64,000 bases of DNA from a virus. The notes under the pieces were generated by a model. The model was not told where the DNA came from, ran no database searches, and saw nothing but the letters and a program-made list of their open reading frames with translations. A program made the position numbers and the translations under genes. Each line of letters opens with the position of its first letter. Within the stretch, counting starts at the first letter, position 1. Location: positions 1 through 64,000 of the IMG/VR virus record IMGVR_UViG_3300031963_000004, one strand, 5' to 3'. This document shows positions 23,682 to 31,319 of the stretch, piece after piece.

Positions 23682-23971
23682 ACTTCTACAAACTCGGCAT
23701 CTTCTACAAGTTTAGGGGATTCCCATCCATTTAATTGGTCAAGGTCTTCAAATAACTTTGGATATATTGGTCTATAATAAGTATCTAATCTATCCCAATC
23801 TTTATCCATTACTTGACCATCAACAAAACATCTTTCAATTTTTCTATATCTAAAATCAAAAATAATATTCGCTGTGGCAAGTGCATTACTATTTAAATTA
23901 TTTCGCACTGATGCCTGTTCATCAACCTTGCCGTTGCGCTGTTTGTAAAATGTAATTAATAAGTATCTCAA
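23666..23971 (-). CDS. Unknown protein coupled to the clamp loader
   Basis: I use TTG at 23971: GGAG lies 8 bases upstream and the codon overlaps the gp44 stop as TTGA, like the ATGA overlaps elsewhere. The alternative ATG at 24004 would lie inside gp44 without a ribosome site. The product is 101 residues, starting (M)RYLLITFYKQRNGKVDEQ, with NIIFDFRYRKIERCFVDG and a YYRPIYPKLFEDL helix. In T4 the place after gp44 is held by gp62, but I see no similarity to it. Function unknown. Confidence 0.6.
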   Translation of the reverse strand: MRYLLITFYKQRNGKVDEQASVRNNLNSNALATANIIFDFRYRKIERCFVDGQVMDKDWDRLDTYYRPIYPKLFEDLDQLNGWESPKLVEDAEFVEVKEGN

Positions 23972-24891
23972 TTTGTTAACTCCGCTAGAGTTGCTGCTAA
24001 ACATATTTCTGGTATGCCAACTAGTGATAAGTTAGCAAGACCATTTCGTATAATAATGATTGCTCTGTCTTTCTGTTCGTTTGATTCGCCCCATAATGAC
24101 AGATTGTTGTACATCCATTTGTAAGTATCTTCAATTCTAGTTGGATGACTTTGTAGATAGTGCATCAACTGTTGTCTACCCTCTAATACTTTTCCTTGTT
24201 TAAATAATGTAGCTGCGTCAACAAGCAAATCATTTTCACTTACACCTACACTAGCATAGGGCAATAGTTTACCTGTACTACTGTTCACTTGCAATTGATT
24301 TAGACATTTACGTAAATCAGGGTAAGATACACGAACATAGTTGTCTAATTCTTCAATATCAAACTCTACATTTTCACTAAGCAGTACTGTTGCTGCACGT
24401 GCCGTAAATTCCGAATGATCTGTTTTACTAATATGAAATTCGTGACAACGACTTTTTAATGCAGGAATAATCTTGTGCTGATAGTTACAAGTCAGTACGA
24501 ATCTAACAGTTTGATGATATGCTTCCATATCATTACGCAATGCTGCTTGACCTGCAGGGGTCAGATAATCAGCCTCATCTAACAACACAATTTTGTATTT
24601 ACCAAAGGGCATCGTTTGCACAAAGCCGATGATTTTATTTCTAACTACATCAACACTATTTTCACGACTAGCATTGATTTCTAGTACATCATAGGTTTCG
24701 ATTTCAAGTTCGTTGATAAGAACTTTAGCAAGTGTTGTTTTACCTGTACCAGGATCGCCACTTAGTAACAAGTGAGGTATACTACCTTCTTGTACCCAGC
24801 CCTCTACTTGATGCTTTTGTCTTTCATCAGCAAAGACATATTCTTCAAGACTTTTAGGTCTGTATTTTTCTACCCAAAGTTGATTCTTCAT
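23968..24891 (-). CDS. Sliding-clamp loader large subunit (T4 gp44/RFC-like)
   Basis: 307 residues, the size of T4 gp44. It opens WVEKYRPKSLEEYV, the RFC-box typical of clamp loaders, then Walker A G-D-P-G-T-G-K-T (45-52), Walker B L-L-D-E-A-D and K-S-R-C (the SRC motif carrying the arginine finger). AAA+ clamp loaders open the ring clamp and place it on primer-template DNA with ATP hydrolysis. Clamp, polymerase and gp62 equivalents are not seen in this window. Overlaps its neighbours by 4 bases on each side. Confidence 0.9.
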   Translation of the reverse strand: MKNQLWVEKYRPKSLEEYVFADERQKHQVEGWVQEGSIPHLLLSGDPGTGKTTLAKVLINELEIETYDVLEINASRENSVDVVRNKIIGFVQTMPFGKYKIVLLDEADYLTPAGQAALRNDMEAYHQTVRFVLTCNYQHKIIPALKSRCHEFHISKTDHSEFTARAATVLLSENVEFDIEELDNYVRVSYPDLRKCLNQLQVNSSTGKLLPYASVGVSENDLLVDAATLFKQGKVLEGRQQLMHYLQSHPTRIEDTYKWMYNNLSLWGESNEQKDRAIIIIRNGLANLSLVGIPEICLAATLAELTN

Positions 24892-25217
24892 TTTTTCAAC
24901 ATTTCTAATGTGATTATTTTACCCAATGCATCTCCTAAATCTTCTCCGCTAGGTATAATATGCAAAACTTTTCTAGGATAGTTAACTTGTATTGAACTAG
25001 GGTTATAGTCATTCATAGTCATTTCTAAAACATGACCACCTGTTGCAGGGTACAATGTAAAATTTAATGATGATGTTTCAATACTTCTTGTGCTATACAC
25101 TTTGCTGCTACTAATAGCTTGCCCATATTGGGGTTCAACCTCATCTCTTTCTACCTGTGCGCTGTTCCATGCTTCTATAGACCATTGCTTAAATTTTTTC
25201 TTTAACCATTTCTTCAT
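24888..25217 (-). CDS. Unknown basic protein between clamp loader and GroES-like gene
   Basis: 109 residues. The very basic N-terminal helix (MKKWLKKKFKQW) is followed by a beta-rich body (SSLNFTLYPATGGHVLEMTM, NYPRKVLHIIPSG). The basic amphipathic start could bind DNA or membrane. It overlaps both neighbours (TAATG and ATGA). No family recognised. Confidence 0.55.
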   Translation of the reverse strand: MKKWLKKKFKQWSIEAWNSAQVERDEVEPQYGQAISSSKVYSTRSIETSSLNFTLYPATGGHVLEMTMNDYNPSSIQVNYPRKVLHIIPSGEDLGDALGKIITLEMLKK

Positions 25218-25579
25218 TAGATGACCTTATTGCTCATAGTTTCGTCTTGTACAGGAGTATCGCTAATTAATAGAATATCATTTGGGTCTACTCTACGAAT
25301 AGTTTTTTCTCCCTGCTCATCTTCTATTTTAATACCTCTGCTCCAACGACCGTGAGCAATTAGGATATATTGACCAATTTTTACTGATTCTTGTTCTGGA
25401 CCTATAGCATATACTTTAGCCCATCTTGGTCTGATACCAGAATTTTTCATATCATCATTTGGAATAATGATGCCACTATGTGTGATTCTTTCATCAAAGA
25501 CCATATCGGATACGATAATGTTATCTCGTATGGCTCTAAGTTCAGTTACTTTATGAGGTTGGTAAGCAAATTCTTCCAT
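25217..25579 (-). CDS. GroES/gp31-like cochaperonin
   Basis: 120 residues. It has the chaperonin-10 pattern: LRAIRDNIIVSDMVFDE, a mobile loop-like segment with S-G-I-I-I-P (about 35-40), then R-x-x-K-V-Y-A-I-G-P and V-K-I-G-Q-Y-I-L-I. It is slightly longer than bacterial GroES, like T4 gp31, which replaces GroES on GroEL so that the major capsid protein can fold. First gene of the clamp-loader operon. The promoter TTTACA-N17-TATAAT ends 6 bases before ATG and no ribosome site is present. Confidence 0.85.
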   Translation of the reverse strand: MEEFAYQPHKVTELRAIRDNIIVSDMVFDERITHSGIIIPNDDMKNSGIRPRWAKVYAIGPEQESVKIGQYILIAHGRWSRGIKIEDEQGEKTIRRVDPNDILLISDTPVQDETMSNKVI

Positions 25580-25585
25580 AATTGA

Positions 25586-25614
25586 ATTATATAATTAAAA
25601 AGTTAAATTGTAAA
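25586..25614 (-). promoter_or_regulatory. Sigma70-like promoter, leaderless type (GroES-clamp loader operon)
   Basis: Minus-strand TTTACA (25609-25614), exactly 17 bases, TATAAT (25586-25591), then 6 bases to ATG 25579. The predicted start base is the A of ATG. Confidence 0.65.
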
Positions 25615-25623
25615 GCTTTTTGG

Positions 25624-25980
25624 TTACTGTTTATCAGTATCTTGATCCGCATCTTCTTCAAGTTGTTCGAATTGTCTTTCTAGTTCGGTCAACTCATTTA
25701 AGTCAATGTTTGTTGGTGGGGGCGCAACTGGCTCCATTGGAGCAGCTACTGGTTGTGCAGCAACAGCAGGTGTAATATCATTTATCATTGTTCTGGATAT
25801 AGTTTTGTTGTAAACTCTGTTAATTCTTTCATTACCATTATCTACAACTCTGTTTGATGGATCCAAAACATCACCCCTAGCATTAACGTTCATGTTACCC
25901 ACTGCTCTTACATTTTCATTTTTAGCTGCTAATGATGACATATCTAGTTGTCTGCCCATTGCTGTATATTGTTTGCTCAT
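25624..25980 (-). CDS. Small unknown virion-like protein (118 residues)
   Basis: MSKQYTAMGRQLDMSSLAAKNENVRAVGNMNVNARGD start, Asn-rich, then a Pro/Ala/Val stretch and a Glu-rich coiled-coil-like C-terminus (LNELTELERQFEQLEED). AGGAG precedes ATG and a late-like ATAAATA lies 35 bases upstream. The low-complexity middle and acidic end suit a small head or tail accessory protein. Function unknown. Confidence 0.55.
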   Translation of the reverse strand: MSKQYTAMGRQLDMSSLAAKNENVRAVGNMNVNARGDVLDPSNRVVDNGNERINRVYNKTISRTMINDITPAVAAQPVAAPMEPVAPPPTNIDLNELTELERQFEQLEEDADQDTDKQ

Positions 25981-26015
25981 GATGATTCTCCTATTGCTAT
26001 ATTTAATAAGAATAT

Positions 26016-26022
26016 TATTTAT
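26016..26022 (-). promoter_or_regulatory. Late-promoter-like ATAAATA
   Basis: AATAAATAAT on the minus strand, 35 bases before ATG 25980, overlapping the end of the DnaE-like gene. The long spacing and AT-richness make it less certain. Confidence 0.35.
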
Positions 26023-26525
26023 TTTAAAAATTCGTCTATGGGCAGATCATAGTAGAGAGAATTTATCTTATGTACTCCTAGTAAATATAAGACAAAGCTA
26101 GCTACACTACTGCCCCTACCCACTCCCCAAACTACTTTATGTTTACGCATTGTGTCTACAAGATATTTTAAGTACCTAAGCAACATGAACATATCTCGTT
26201 CCTGATATAGTATTAACTCTTCTCCGGCACGTTGTAATTCTGCTTGGTCTTTACATTGATCTAGAATAAATTTAGCTATGTCAAAGTCTTTGTATTCTTC
26301 GGGCATAAACCAAACGTTCTGGTTTTGTCTGTCAAATTCTGATATATCTATTTGTGGATCAATGTACTGAATAAGATTTGGTAAATTCTTTATTTCCAAA
26401 TCTTCTGGAAAGATTATATTGTTCTCTACTACTGCGTGTTTAATGGAAACGTTAGCGTCAGACATATACAGTTCGCATACGTCATCCTCAGATAATATTT
26501 GATTGCCATAAATGTCGTTTCGCAT
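26019..26525 (-). CDS. DNA polymerase III alpha (DnaE) fragment without catalytic aspartates
   Basis: 168 residues. The C-terminal part V-W-G-V-G-R-G-S-S-V-A-S-F-V to Y-D-L-P-I-D-E-F-L-K matches the C-family polymerase palm segment (GxGRGSGAGSLVAY...YDLLFERFL). It stops just before the 'NPxRxSMPDxDxDF' stretch that carries catalytic Asp residues. The preceding helices (ELQRAGEELILYQERD..) match the pre-palm region. It cannot be an active polymerase alone. It may bind nucleotide or DNA, or pair with another subunit. A TTGCAC-N17-TATAAT promoter ends 6 bases before ATG. Confidence 0.7.
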   Translation of the reverse strand: MRNDIYGNQILSEDDVCELYMSDANVSIKHAVVENNIIFPEDLEIKNLPNLIQYIDPQIDISEFDRQNQNVWFMPEEYKDFDIAKFILDQCKDQAELQRAGEELILYQERDMFMLLRYLKYLVDTMRKHKVVWGVGRGSSVASFVLYLLGVHKINSLYYDLPIDEFLK

Positions 26526-26531
26526 CTAACA

Positions 26532-26560
26532 ATTATATACTATTTTTTCAAATAGTGCAA
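26532..26560 (-). promoter_or_regulatory. Sigma70-like promoter, leaderless type (DnaE-like gene)
   Basis: Minus-strand TTGCAC (26555-26560), 17 bases, TATAAT (26532-26537), 6 bases to ATG 26525. An inverted repeat ACTATTT/AAATAGT with a 4-base loop (26539-26556) lies in the spacer. Confidence 0.6.
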
Positions 26561-26563
26561 TAA

Positions 26564-27178
26564 TCATTTATCCGTTTTTGTATCAAAATTGGCGAAAACA
26601 ACTTCACTAACTGTGTTTGGTGTAGCTTCAATTGGGTCTGTCCATGTAAGATACAACTCTTCCCAACTATATGGACTCTTTTTTAATTTAACTACTTTCT
26701 TAGATTTATTTGGTTTTACTAAGTTAGACATTCTTAACGAATTCTCATGCCACCATCCATTATTTTTAAATGGTCCTGTATTTTCTTCAATACTATGATG
26801 ATATGCGACACCATCACTCATTTTGGATGTGATGGTTATATCAGTTGCTACTAATCTACCCTCAGATATTGAATTTAGTTTAGTCATCAACATAATGCCA
26901 ATGATCTGATCATATGGTTCTTTGGGTAAGGTACATACCTTTATGTCAGCATCGTGATATTTTTGAATGGATTCTGTCTCACTCTCATCAATAAAAATAG
27001 AATTTTCTAAACAAAAATCTAAAAAGTATTTGATTCTTTCCAATGCTATATTTTGTTCTCGTATAGATTCTGTTTCTATATCAAAATCAATAGCAGTATG
27101 GTAAGTGTTTATTGAGAAAGTATTGTGGAAATGTACGCCTGTTTGAAAACTGAAACTTTTGCTAACTCTAGCTGTCAT
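26564..27178 (-). CDS. Unknown protein (204 residues)
   Basis: MTARVSKSFSFQTGVHFHNTFSINTYHTAIDFDIETES start, alpha/beta with several His/Asp in the first 35 residues, then helices and a basic stretch (KPNKSKKVVKLKKS). The IIGIMLMTKLNSISEGRLVATDITITSK segment suggests a folded core. It overlaps the next upstream gene by ATGA. No family recognised. Confidence 0.55.
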   Translation of the reverse strand: MTARVSKSFSFQTGVHFHNTFSINTYHTAIDFDIETESIREQNIALERIKYFLDFCLENSIFIDESETESIQKYHDADIKVCTLPKEPYDQIIGIMLMTKLNSISEGRLVATDITITSKMSDGVAYHHSIEENTGPFKNNGWWHENSLRMSNLVKPNKSKKVVKLKKSPYSWEELYLTWTDPIEATPNTVSEVVFANFDTKTDK

Positions 27179-27411
27179 TTTTTGTCTGCGGTAATGTTAA
27201 TTTGGTTGTCTAGCTTGTGTTTGTCGTATAATGCATTCATTCTTTTGTTGTATTCTTCTCGGTAGCCTTCAATTATCATATTCAATTGATTTATCATTGC
27301 TCCGTTCTGACTTCTATATGCAAAATTTAATTTACCTGTTAAGTCAGACATTGTTTTAGACAAGTCTTCCATTGATTTATCGCTAAGATCAGGTAAGAAT
27401 GGGTGTCTCAT
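27175..27411 (-). CDS. Small helical unknown protein (78 residues)
   Basis: ATG 27411 (MRHPFLPDLSDKSMEDLSK) is preferred because it starts 2 bases after the upstream stop. The ATG at 27444 would lie inside the upstream gene. It is all-helical, with coiled-coil-like repeats (LTGKLNFAYRSQNGAMINQLNMIIEGYREEYNKRM). Its place between structural genes suggests a small assembly factor. Function unknown. Confidence 0.6.
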   Translation of the reverse strand: MRHPFLPDLSDKSMEDLSKTMSDLTGKLNFAYRSQNGAMINQLNMIIEGYREEYNKRMNALYDKHKLDNQINITADKK

Positions 27412-27413
27412 AA

Positions 27414-28238
27414 TTAAACAGGTAATAGTGCAACCTTCTTCCATATATTTGTACTGCCATCAAAATTTCCTGTACAAACATAGAAAAAATTATTATCATA
27501 GCACACCGTGCCTGATCTATCTCCCACTGATCCCGTTGCAGTAGGAGTTCTTAAATTAATTTGACTTGCTTTTTGACTTCTATTGACTGGTTCAATGTGA
27601 ACTGTGGTTCCGCAATCTAATGTAGAAAATCTATAATGCAACTGACTGACACCATTTGGTGTTGTTAATTGATTAGTAAATGAGGCATTAGCTGTAGGTG
27701 CTCCTGATAAATTAGAAATATAATTTTCTAAGTTACGCACACTTACGGTCATACCTTGACTAGCATAACCATTAGCATCAATCGTAGTGACCGGCAATGT
27801 TATAACAGCGTTTGCATTAGAAACATTTAACACAAGTTCTACATTACTTTGAGTTCCTGCAGGAGCCCATGCTCCAAACTTAAGTGTTGTATTTCCTGTG
27901 ATTGTACCATATTGAACATCCCCTGCACTTACATTCACTGTTACAGATGAATTTGCTTCGCTGATTGTATTAATGTTGTTACCCAAATTATAGGTACTTG
28001 CTCTAAAGCTTTTTGTTAGGGCATTACTTATTAAAGTATTTGCCATATCATTGTTTACTGTAGTACCTGATAATGCGGATTTTAATACGACTTTATTTTG
28101 TAAATCTGTGATTTCGTTTGCAGCAGAATCAAGATTATTCTTAATATTATTAAAGTTGGTGCGGAACCCGCTAGTATCATTGTTGATACCTGGAACAGGA
28201 AAATTTGTGTTTAAACTGTTTGTGTTAATTGAACTCAT
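27414..28238 (-). CDS. Virion structural protein, fibre-like
   Basis: 274 residues. The N-terminus SSINTNSLNTNFPVPGINNDTSGFRTNFNNIKNNLD is Asn-rich and leads into a short coiled coil, then beta-rich Ala/Asn/Thr sequence. The C-terminus GDRSGTVCYDNNFFYVCTGNF...WKKVAL is a motif often ending phage tail or fibre proteins. It probably is a minor tail or fibre component. ATAAATA lies 15 bases before ATG. Confidence 0.6.
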   Translation of the reverse strand: MSSINTNSLNTNFPVPGINNDTSGFRTNFNNIKNNLDSAANEITDLQNKVVLKSALSGTTVNNDMANTLISNALTKSFRASTYNLGNNINTISEANSSVTVNVSAGDVQYGTITGNTTLKFGAWAPAGTQSNVELVLNVSNANAVITLPVTTIDANGYASQGMTVSVRNLENYISNLSGAPTANASFTNQLTTPNGVSQLHYRFSTLDCGTTVHIEPVNRSQKASQINLRTPTATGSVGDRSGTVCYDNNFFYVCTGNFDGSTNIWKKVALLPV

Positions 28239-28253
28239 AACTATATCCGTCTT

Positions 28254-28260
28254 TATTTAT
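28254..28260 (-). promoter_or_regulatory. Late-promoter-like ATAAATA
   Basis: Minus-strand AAATAAATAAAG, 15 bases before ATG 28238, with GGA between. A shorter leader than the main late-promoter group. Confidence 0.45.
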
Positions 28261-28264
28261 TTGA

Positions 28265-30688
28265 TTATTTGGGTAGTATTGTTTTTCTTGGGAACAATAC
28301 GTAAAAATCTTTTTGGTCTAATGTTTCTAATTCTGTGCTAGAACTAGGTAAGTTTTGCCATGCAGGAGTTGCCAAATAAGTGTTGTAATCATATGTATTG
28401 CTCTTGTCTACAGTATATCTATCTAATTGAAAGGCAATGTCATTTAATTTATGTGACCATTTTGTATCAATGTTGTTTTTGATAGTTTTTGCTTGTCCTG
28501 GAAGTGTGTAGCATATCACCCAACATTGTACATAACCTGGTATACTACCATTTTCTTGCTGTGATCTCATCCATCTTGGCAACAATCTACTGTCAAAGTT
28601 TTCATCTAGTTTTTCTGCTATTTGTGCCCTCATGTTGATAAAGCTAGCAGGATATACAACAACAGTTGCCCCCGGTGTTAAGCTTGTATGATACTTTACA
28701 TTACTCGTTTTATCTTCACTGTAGCTAGCATATACCTCACCCTCGCTTGCTACCCATGGGCCTCTGTTTAAATCAATAAACTTAGGCCATCTTACTTTCT
28801 TGTCTACACTTTGATTTTTATCATTTGTTTGGTCATCTAATACTTCACTATATACGACCTCGTACATGATGTTGCCTTTATCATCCTTAGCAACAGCGGT
28901 TTTTATTTCACCCAAAATAACATTTCGCCAATAATGGTTTTGTTCAATAGCAGTTACATATTTCTCAATAGAACTAGCGTTTATTCCATACATTTGAACA
29001 AACTTTACTTCACTTGCTTTACCAAAATATCTATCTTTGGGTCTATACAACAAATCAGTAGGTATTATAGTTTCGTCTTTTAATAAAGAGTCTAAAATCT
29101 TTCTATCTTTCAAACTAGGACTTGCCTTAAAATACATTGATTCAGTTGGCTCTTTATAGTATTGATGAACTGTTAATCCAAAAGTTCTTGAATTGTTAAT
29201 TAAAGGGAAATCAGGTGAGTAAGCTTTAATTGTAAAATTAAAACTAGTGTTGTCGCCCTGCCTTAATACTTGTTCCGTAGGTTGATGTACCACACGTCCT
29301 ATTATATCTCCGTTAGGAAGTAACTTTAGATTAGGTGGTAAATTACCTGAAACTAATTCATACAACAATGGAACATCTGCGTTAGCTTTTATATACAAAT
29401 CACTGATAGTAGAATTATTAATGACACCTAAATCATTTGGTGTTTGCCAGTTTACTGTCGTTTTTAAATCTTTAACTACTGGTAAAACAAATGTGTATGT
29501 TTCGCTAGATATACCAGGAGTAAATTGCATTACTGCGATGTTAGCACCAGCTGGTAGAGGACTATCCAGAATCAACTCTAATATTTCTACATCTTCTGTA
29601 TCATTGTCACCGTCAAAATCATAATGTTCAATTCTTCTTACTACACGGTATCCATTATTTTCTTCATATCTAACATCATTTACGTATAACCAAACATTGC
29701 TTGGTAATTCTACAGGTTCATCGTTTCTGTAAAGTTCATAAACAGTTTGACTAGGTACGTCATACAATCTATAATAATTAAAATTAGTCTTAGTTACTCG
29801 TACACTAAAATAAAATTCACTGACACCAGGTGAATTTAATGTAGGTGTACCAGTAATCCATCCACTAAGTGGATCACCGGTTAGCCCTAAAGGTAAATCA
29901 AAAAAGTTATACATTACATCACTATTATCAAAATCTTTACCTAAAATTTTAAAGCTAAAATAGTTACCACTCTTAACCATTGGTATATGAGTATCTTTTA
30001 GATACAATGAATACAAAGGATCCTCAGGTGTGATTTTAAAAGTAGGTGGATAATAATTTTGTACTACGGGTTTTCTGCTTCCAATTGGGAAATTTACATT
30101 ATGATTAATTACAGTAATTTCATATGTAGCAGTGATAGTGCCCAAATCGTTGACAAGTTTAACTGTAAATTTATAATCTTGTTGGGTTGGATTACCGTTC
30201 GGAGTAAGAGGGGGCTGAGCATATCCTCTTATTAACCCTTTATTGTTCATTTCTAATCCAGGTGGCAATTTACCTGAAATTAATGTTACGTCTACAGAAT
30301 TTTCATCAATAGGCTTAGAATACTCTAATTGTTTTTGAACGAATACACTGTCTAATATTGTTAATATATTACCAGATGGAGTTATAAAATTTGGTTTCAA
30401 TCCGCCATATATTAATAAAGTAAAAGTTCTATCTCTTATATTTCCTGAATTGTCTTTTGCACGTACAGTAAATTTATATGTAGTGTCGCTAATGATTGGT
30501 TCTGGAACTCCTGAAAGTAGTCCAAAGTTGCCTAATCCTACCCCATTAGGCAATTTCCCATTTAACAATGAGTAACTCATTCCCGAAGAAGGGAAAACAG
30601 GGTTAGCCTGCAGGATAAAGGAAATTTGTTGATTAGTCGTGTATGAACCCAAACTTCCCTCTGGTGTAACCCATTCAGGTAGTGACAT
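28265..30688 (-). CDS. Virion protein with putative Ig (He_PIG-like) domains
   Basis: 807 residues. Three or four repeats show a pattern of the type L-P-x-G-[L/V]-x-[L/M]-x-x-x-G-x-[L/I]-x-G-x-[P/V], e.g. NGKLPNGVGLGNFGLLSGVP and GKLPPGLEMNNKGLIRG. This is the signature of putative-Ig domains that decorate phage tails and bind carbohydrates. The last ~280 residues differ and carry basic/Trp-rich segments (RYFGKASEVKFVQMYG, WPKFIDLNRGPWVASEGEV). Probably a baseplate or adhesion protein. The small gap to the lysozyme gene suggests one late operon with it. Confidence 0.7.
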   Translation of the reverse strand: MSLPEWVTPEGSLGSYTTNQQISFILQANPVFPSSGMSYSLLNGKLPNGVGLGNFGLLSGVPEPIISDTTYKFTVRAKDNSGNIRDRTFTLLIYGGLKPNFITPSGNILTILDSVFVQKQLEYSKPIDENSVDVTLISGKLPPGLEMNNKGLIRGYAQPPLTPNGNPTQQDYKFTVKLVNDLGTITATYEITVINHNVNFPIGSRKPVVQNYYPPTFKITPEDPLYSLYLKDTHIPMVKSGNYFSFKILGKDFDNSDVMYNFFDLPLGLTGDPLSGWITGTPTLNSPGVSEFYFSVRVTKTNFNYYRLYDVPSQTVYELYRNDEPVELPSNVWLYVNDVRYEENNGYRVVRRIEHYDFDGDNDTEDVEILELILDSPLPAGANIAVMQFTPGISSETYTFVLPVVKDLKTTVNWQTPNDLGVINNSTISDLYIKANADVPLLYELVSGNLPPNLKLLPNGDIIGRVVHQPTEQVLRQGDNTSFNFTIKAYSPDFPLINNSRTFGLTVHQYYKEPTESMYFKASPSLKDRKILDSLLKDETIIPTDLLYRPKDRYFGKASEVKFVQMYGINASSIEKYVTAIEQNHYWRNVILGEIKTAVAKDDKGNIMYEVVYSEVLDDQTNDKNQSVDKKVRWPKFIDLNRGPWVASEGEVYASYSEDKTSNVKYHTSLTPGATVVVYPASFINMRAQIAEKLDENFDSRLLPRWMRSQQENGSIPGYVQCWVICYTLPGQAKTIKNNIDTKWSHKLNDIAFQLDRYTVDKSNTYDYNTYLATPAWQNLPSSSTELETLDQKDFYVLFPRKTILPK

Positions 30689-30692
30689 TAAT

Positions 30693-31310
30693 TTATCCTA
30701 ATAGTTTTAATACTAGTTCGTAGTGATGTTTACGATCTTCTAAACCAATAGTACCGCCATTTATTCGTTTAGTAAGTGTTACAAAATCATCTTTGTCACA
30801 CCATTGATTTAAGTTATTTTGATCCCAAAACCAACCAGCACTGCTTACAGCGCCTTCGGGTGTTTCAAGATATTTTACAGTTTCATCTAAGCTGATACCT
30901 AAGTCTTGTGAAAACCTAGTGTAGTTAGCACGACCAGTTAATTGAATTAACCCACGACCGCAAAACTTGTAGCCATCACCACTTGCTTCATCACCATTGC
31001 TCATGCGATTAGCATAAACACGATTAGCGATCTTTTCAGGCTGTCTCTCGTACTGTTTTGCTATAGCTTCATTTGGAAAATACTTCTTAAATGTATTCAT
31101 CAATCCTTTAGCACTGTAATTTAAATTTTCTTTAACAAAATTAAATTGTCCTGACTCATGCGCTGTTTGTGCTAAAAAGGCTGCTGCACGTTTTTTGTTT
31201 ACGTACATGTCGTAGTATTCTGCTGTTTCATGAAGTGATAGTGCGTACTTCTTTAAAACGTTTTCCTTTGTCTTAGGACATAATTGTTTTAGTAATTCTA
31301 ATGTTATCAT
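30693..31310 (-). CDS. GH19-type endolysin (chitinase-like lysozyme)
   Basis: 205 residues, a single catalytic domain of the GH19 family. A-H-E52-S-G-Q-F holds the general acid, E61 in KENLNYSA the second acidic residue, and GYKFCGRGLIQLTGRANY is the family signature. It cleaves the glycan backbone of peptidoglycan for lysis. It has no signal peptide, so it depends on a holin, for which 21036-21542 is the candidate. Its place between tail genes means a virion-associated lysozyme is also possible. Confidence 0.85.
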   Translation of the reverse strand: MITLELLKQLCPKTKENVLKKYALSLHETAEYYDMYVNKKRAAAFLAQTAHESGQFNFVKENLNYSAKGLMNTFKKYFPNEAIAKQYERQPEKIANRVYANRMSNGDEASGDGYKFCGRGLIQLTGRANYTRFSQDLGISLDETVKYLETPEGAVSSAGWFWDQNNLNQWCDKDDFVTLTKRINGGTIGLEDRKHHYELVLKLLG

Positions 31311-31319
31311 TGTCGCTCC

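Noticed and set aside
23666-24004. ATG 24004 as start of the gene after gp44
   Set aside because: It lies within gp44 with no ribosome site, whereas TTG 23971 has GGAG and a TTGA overlap.
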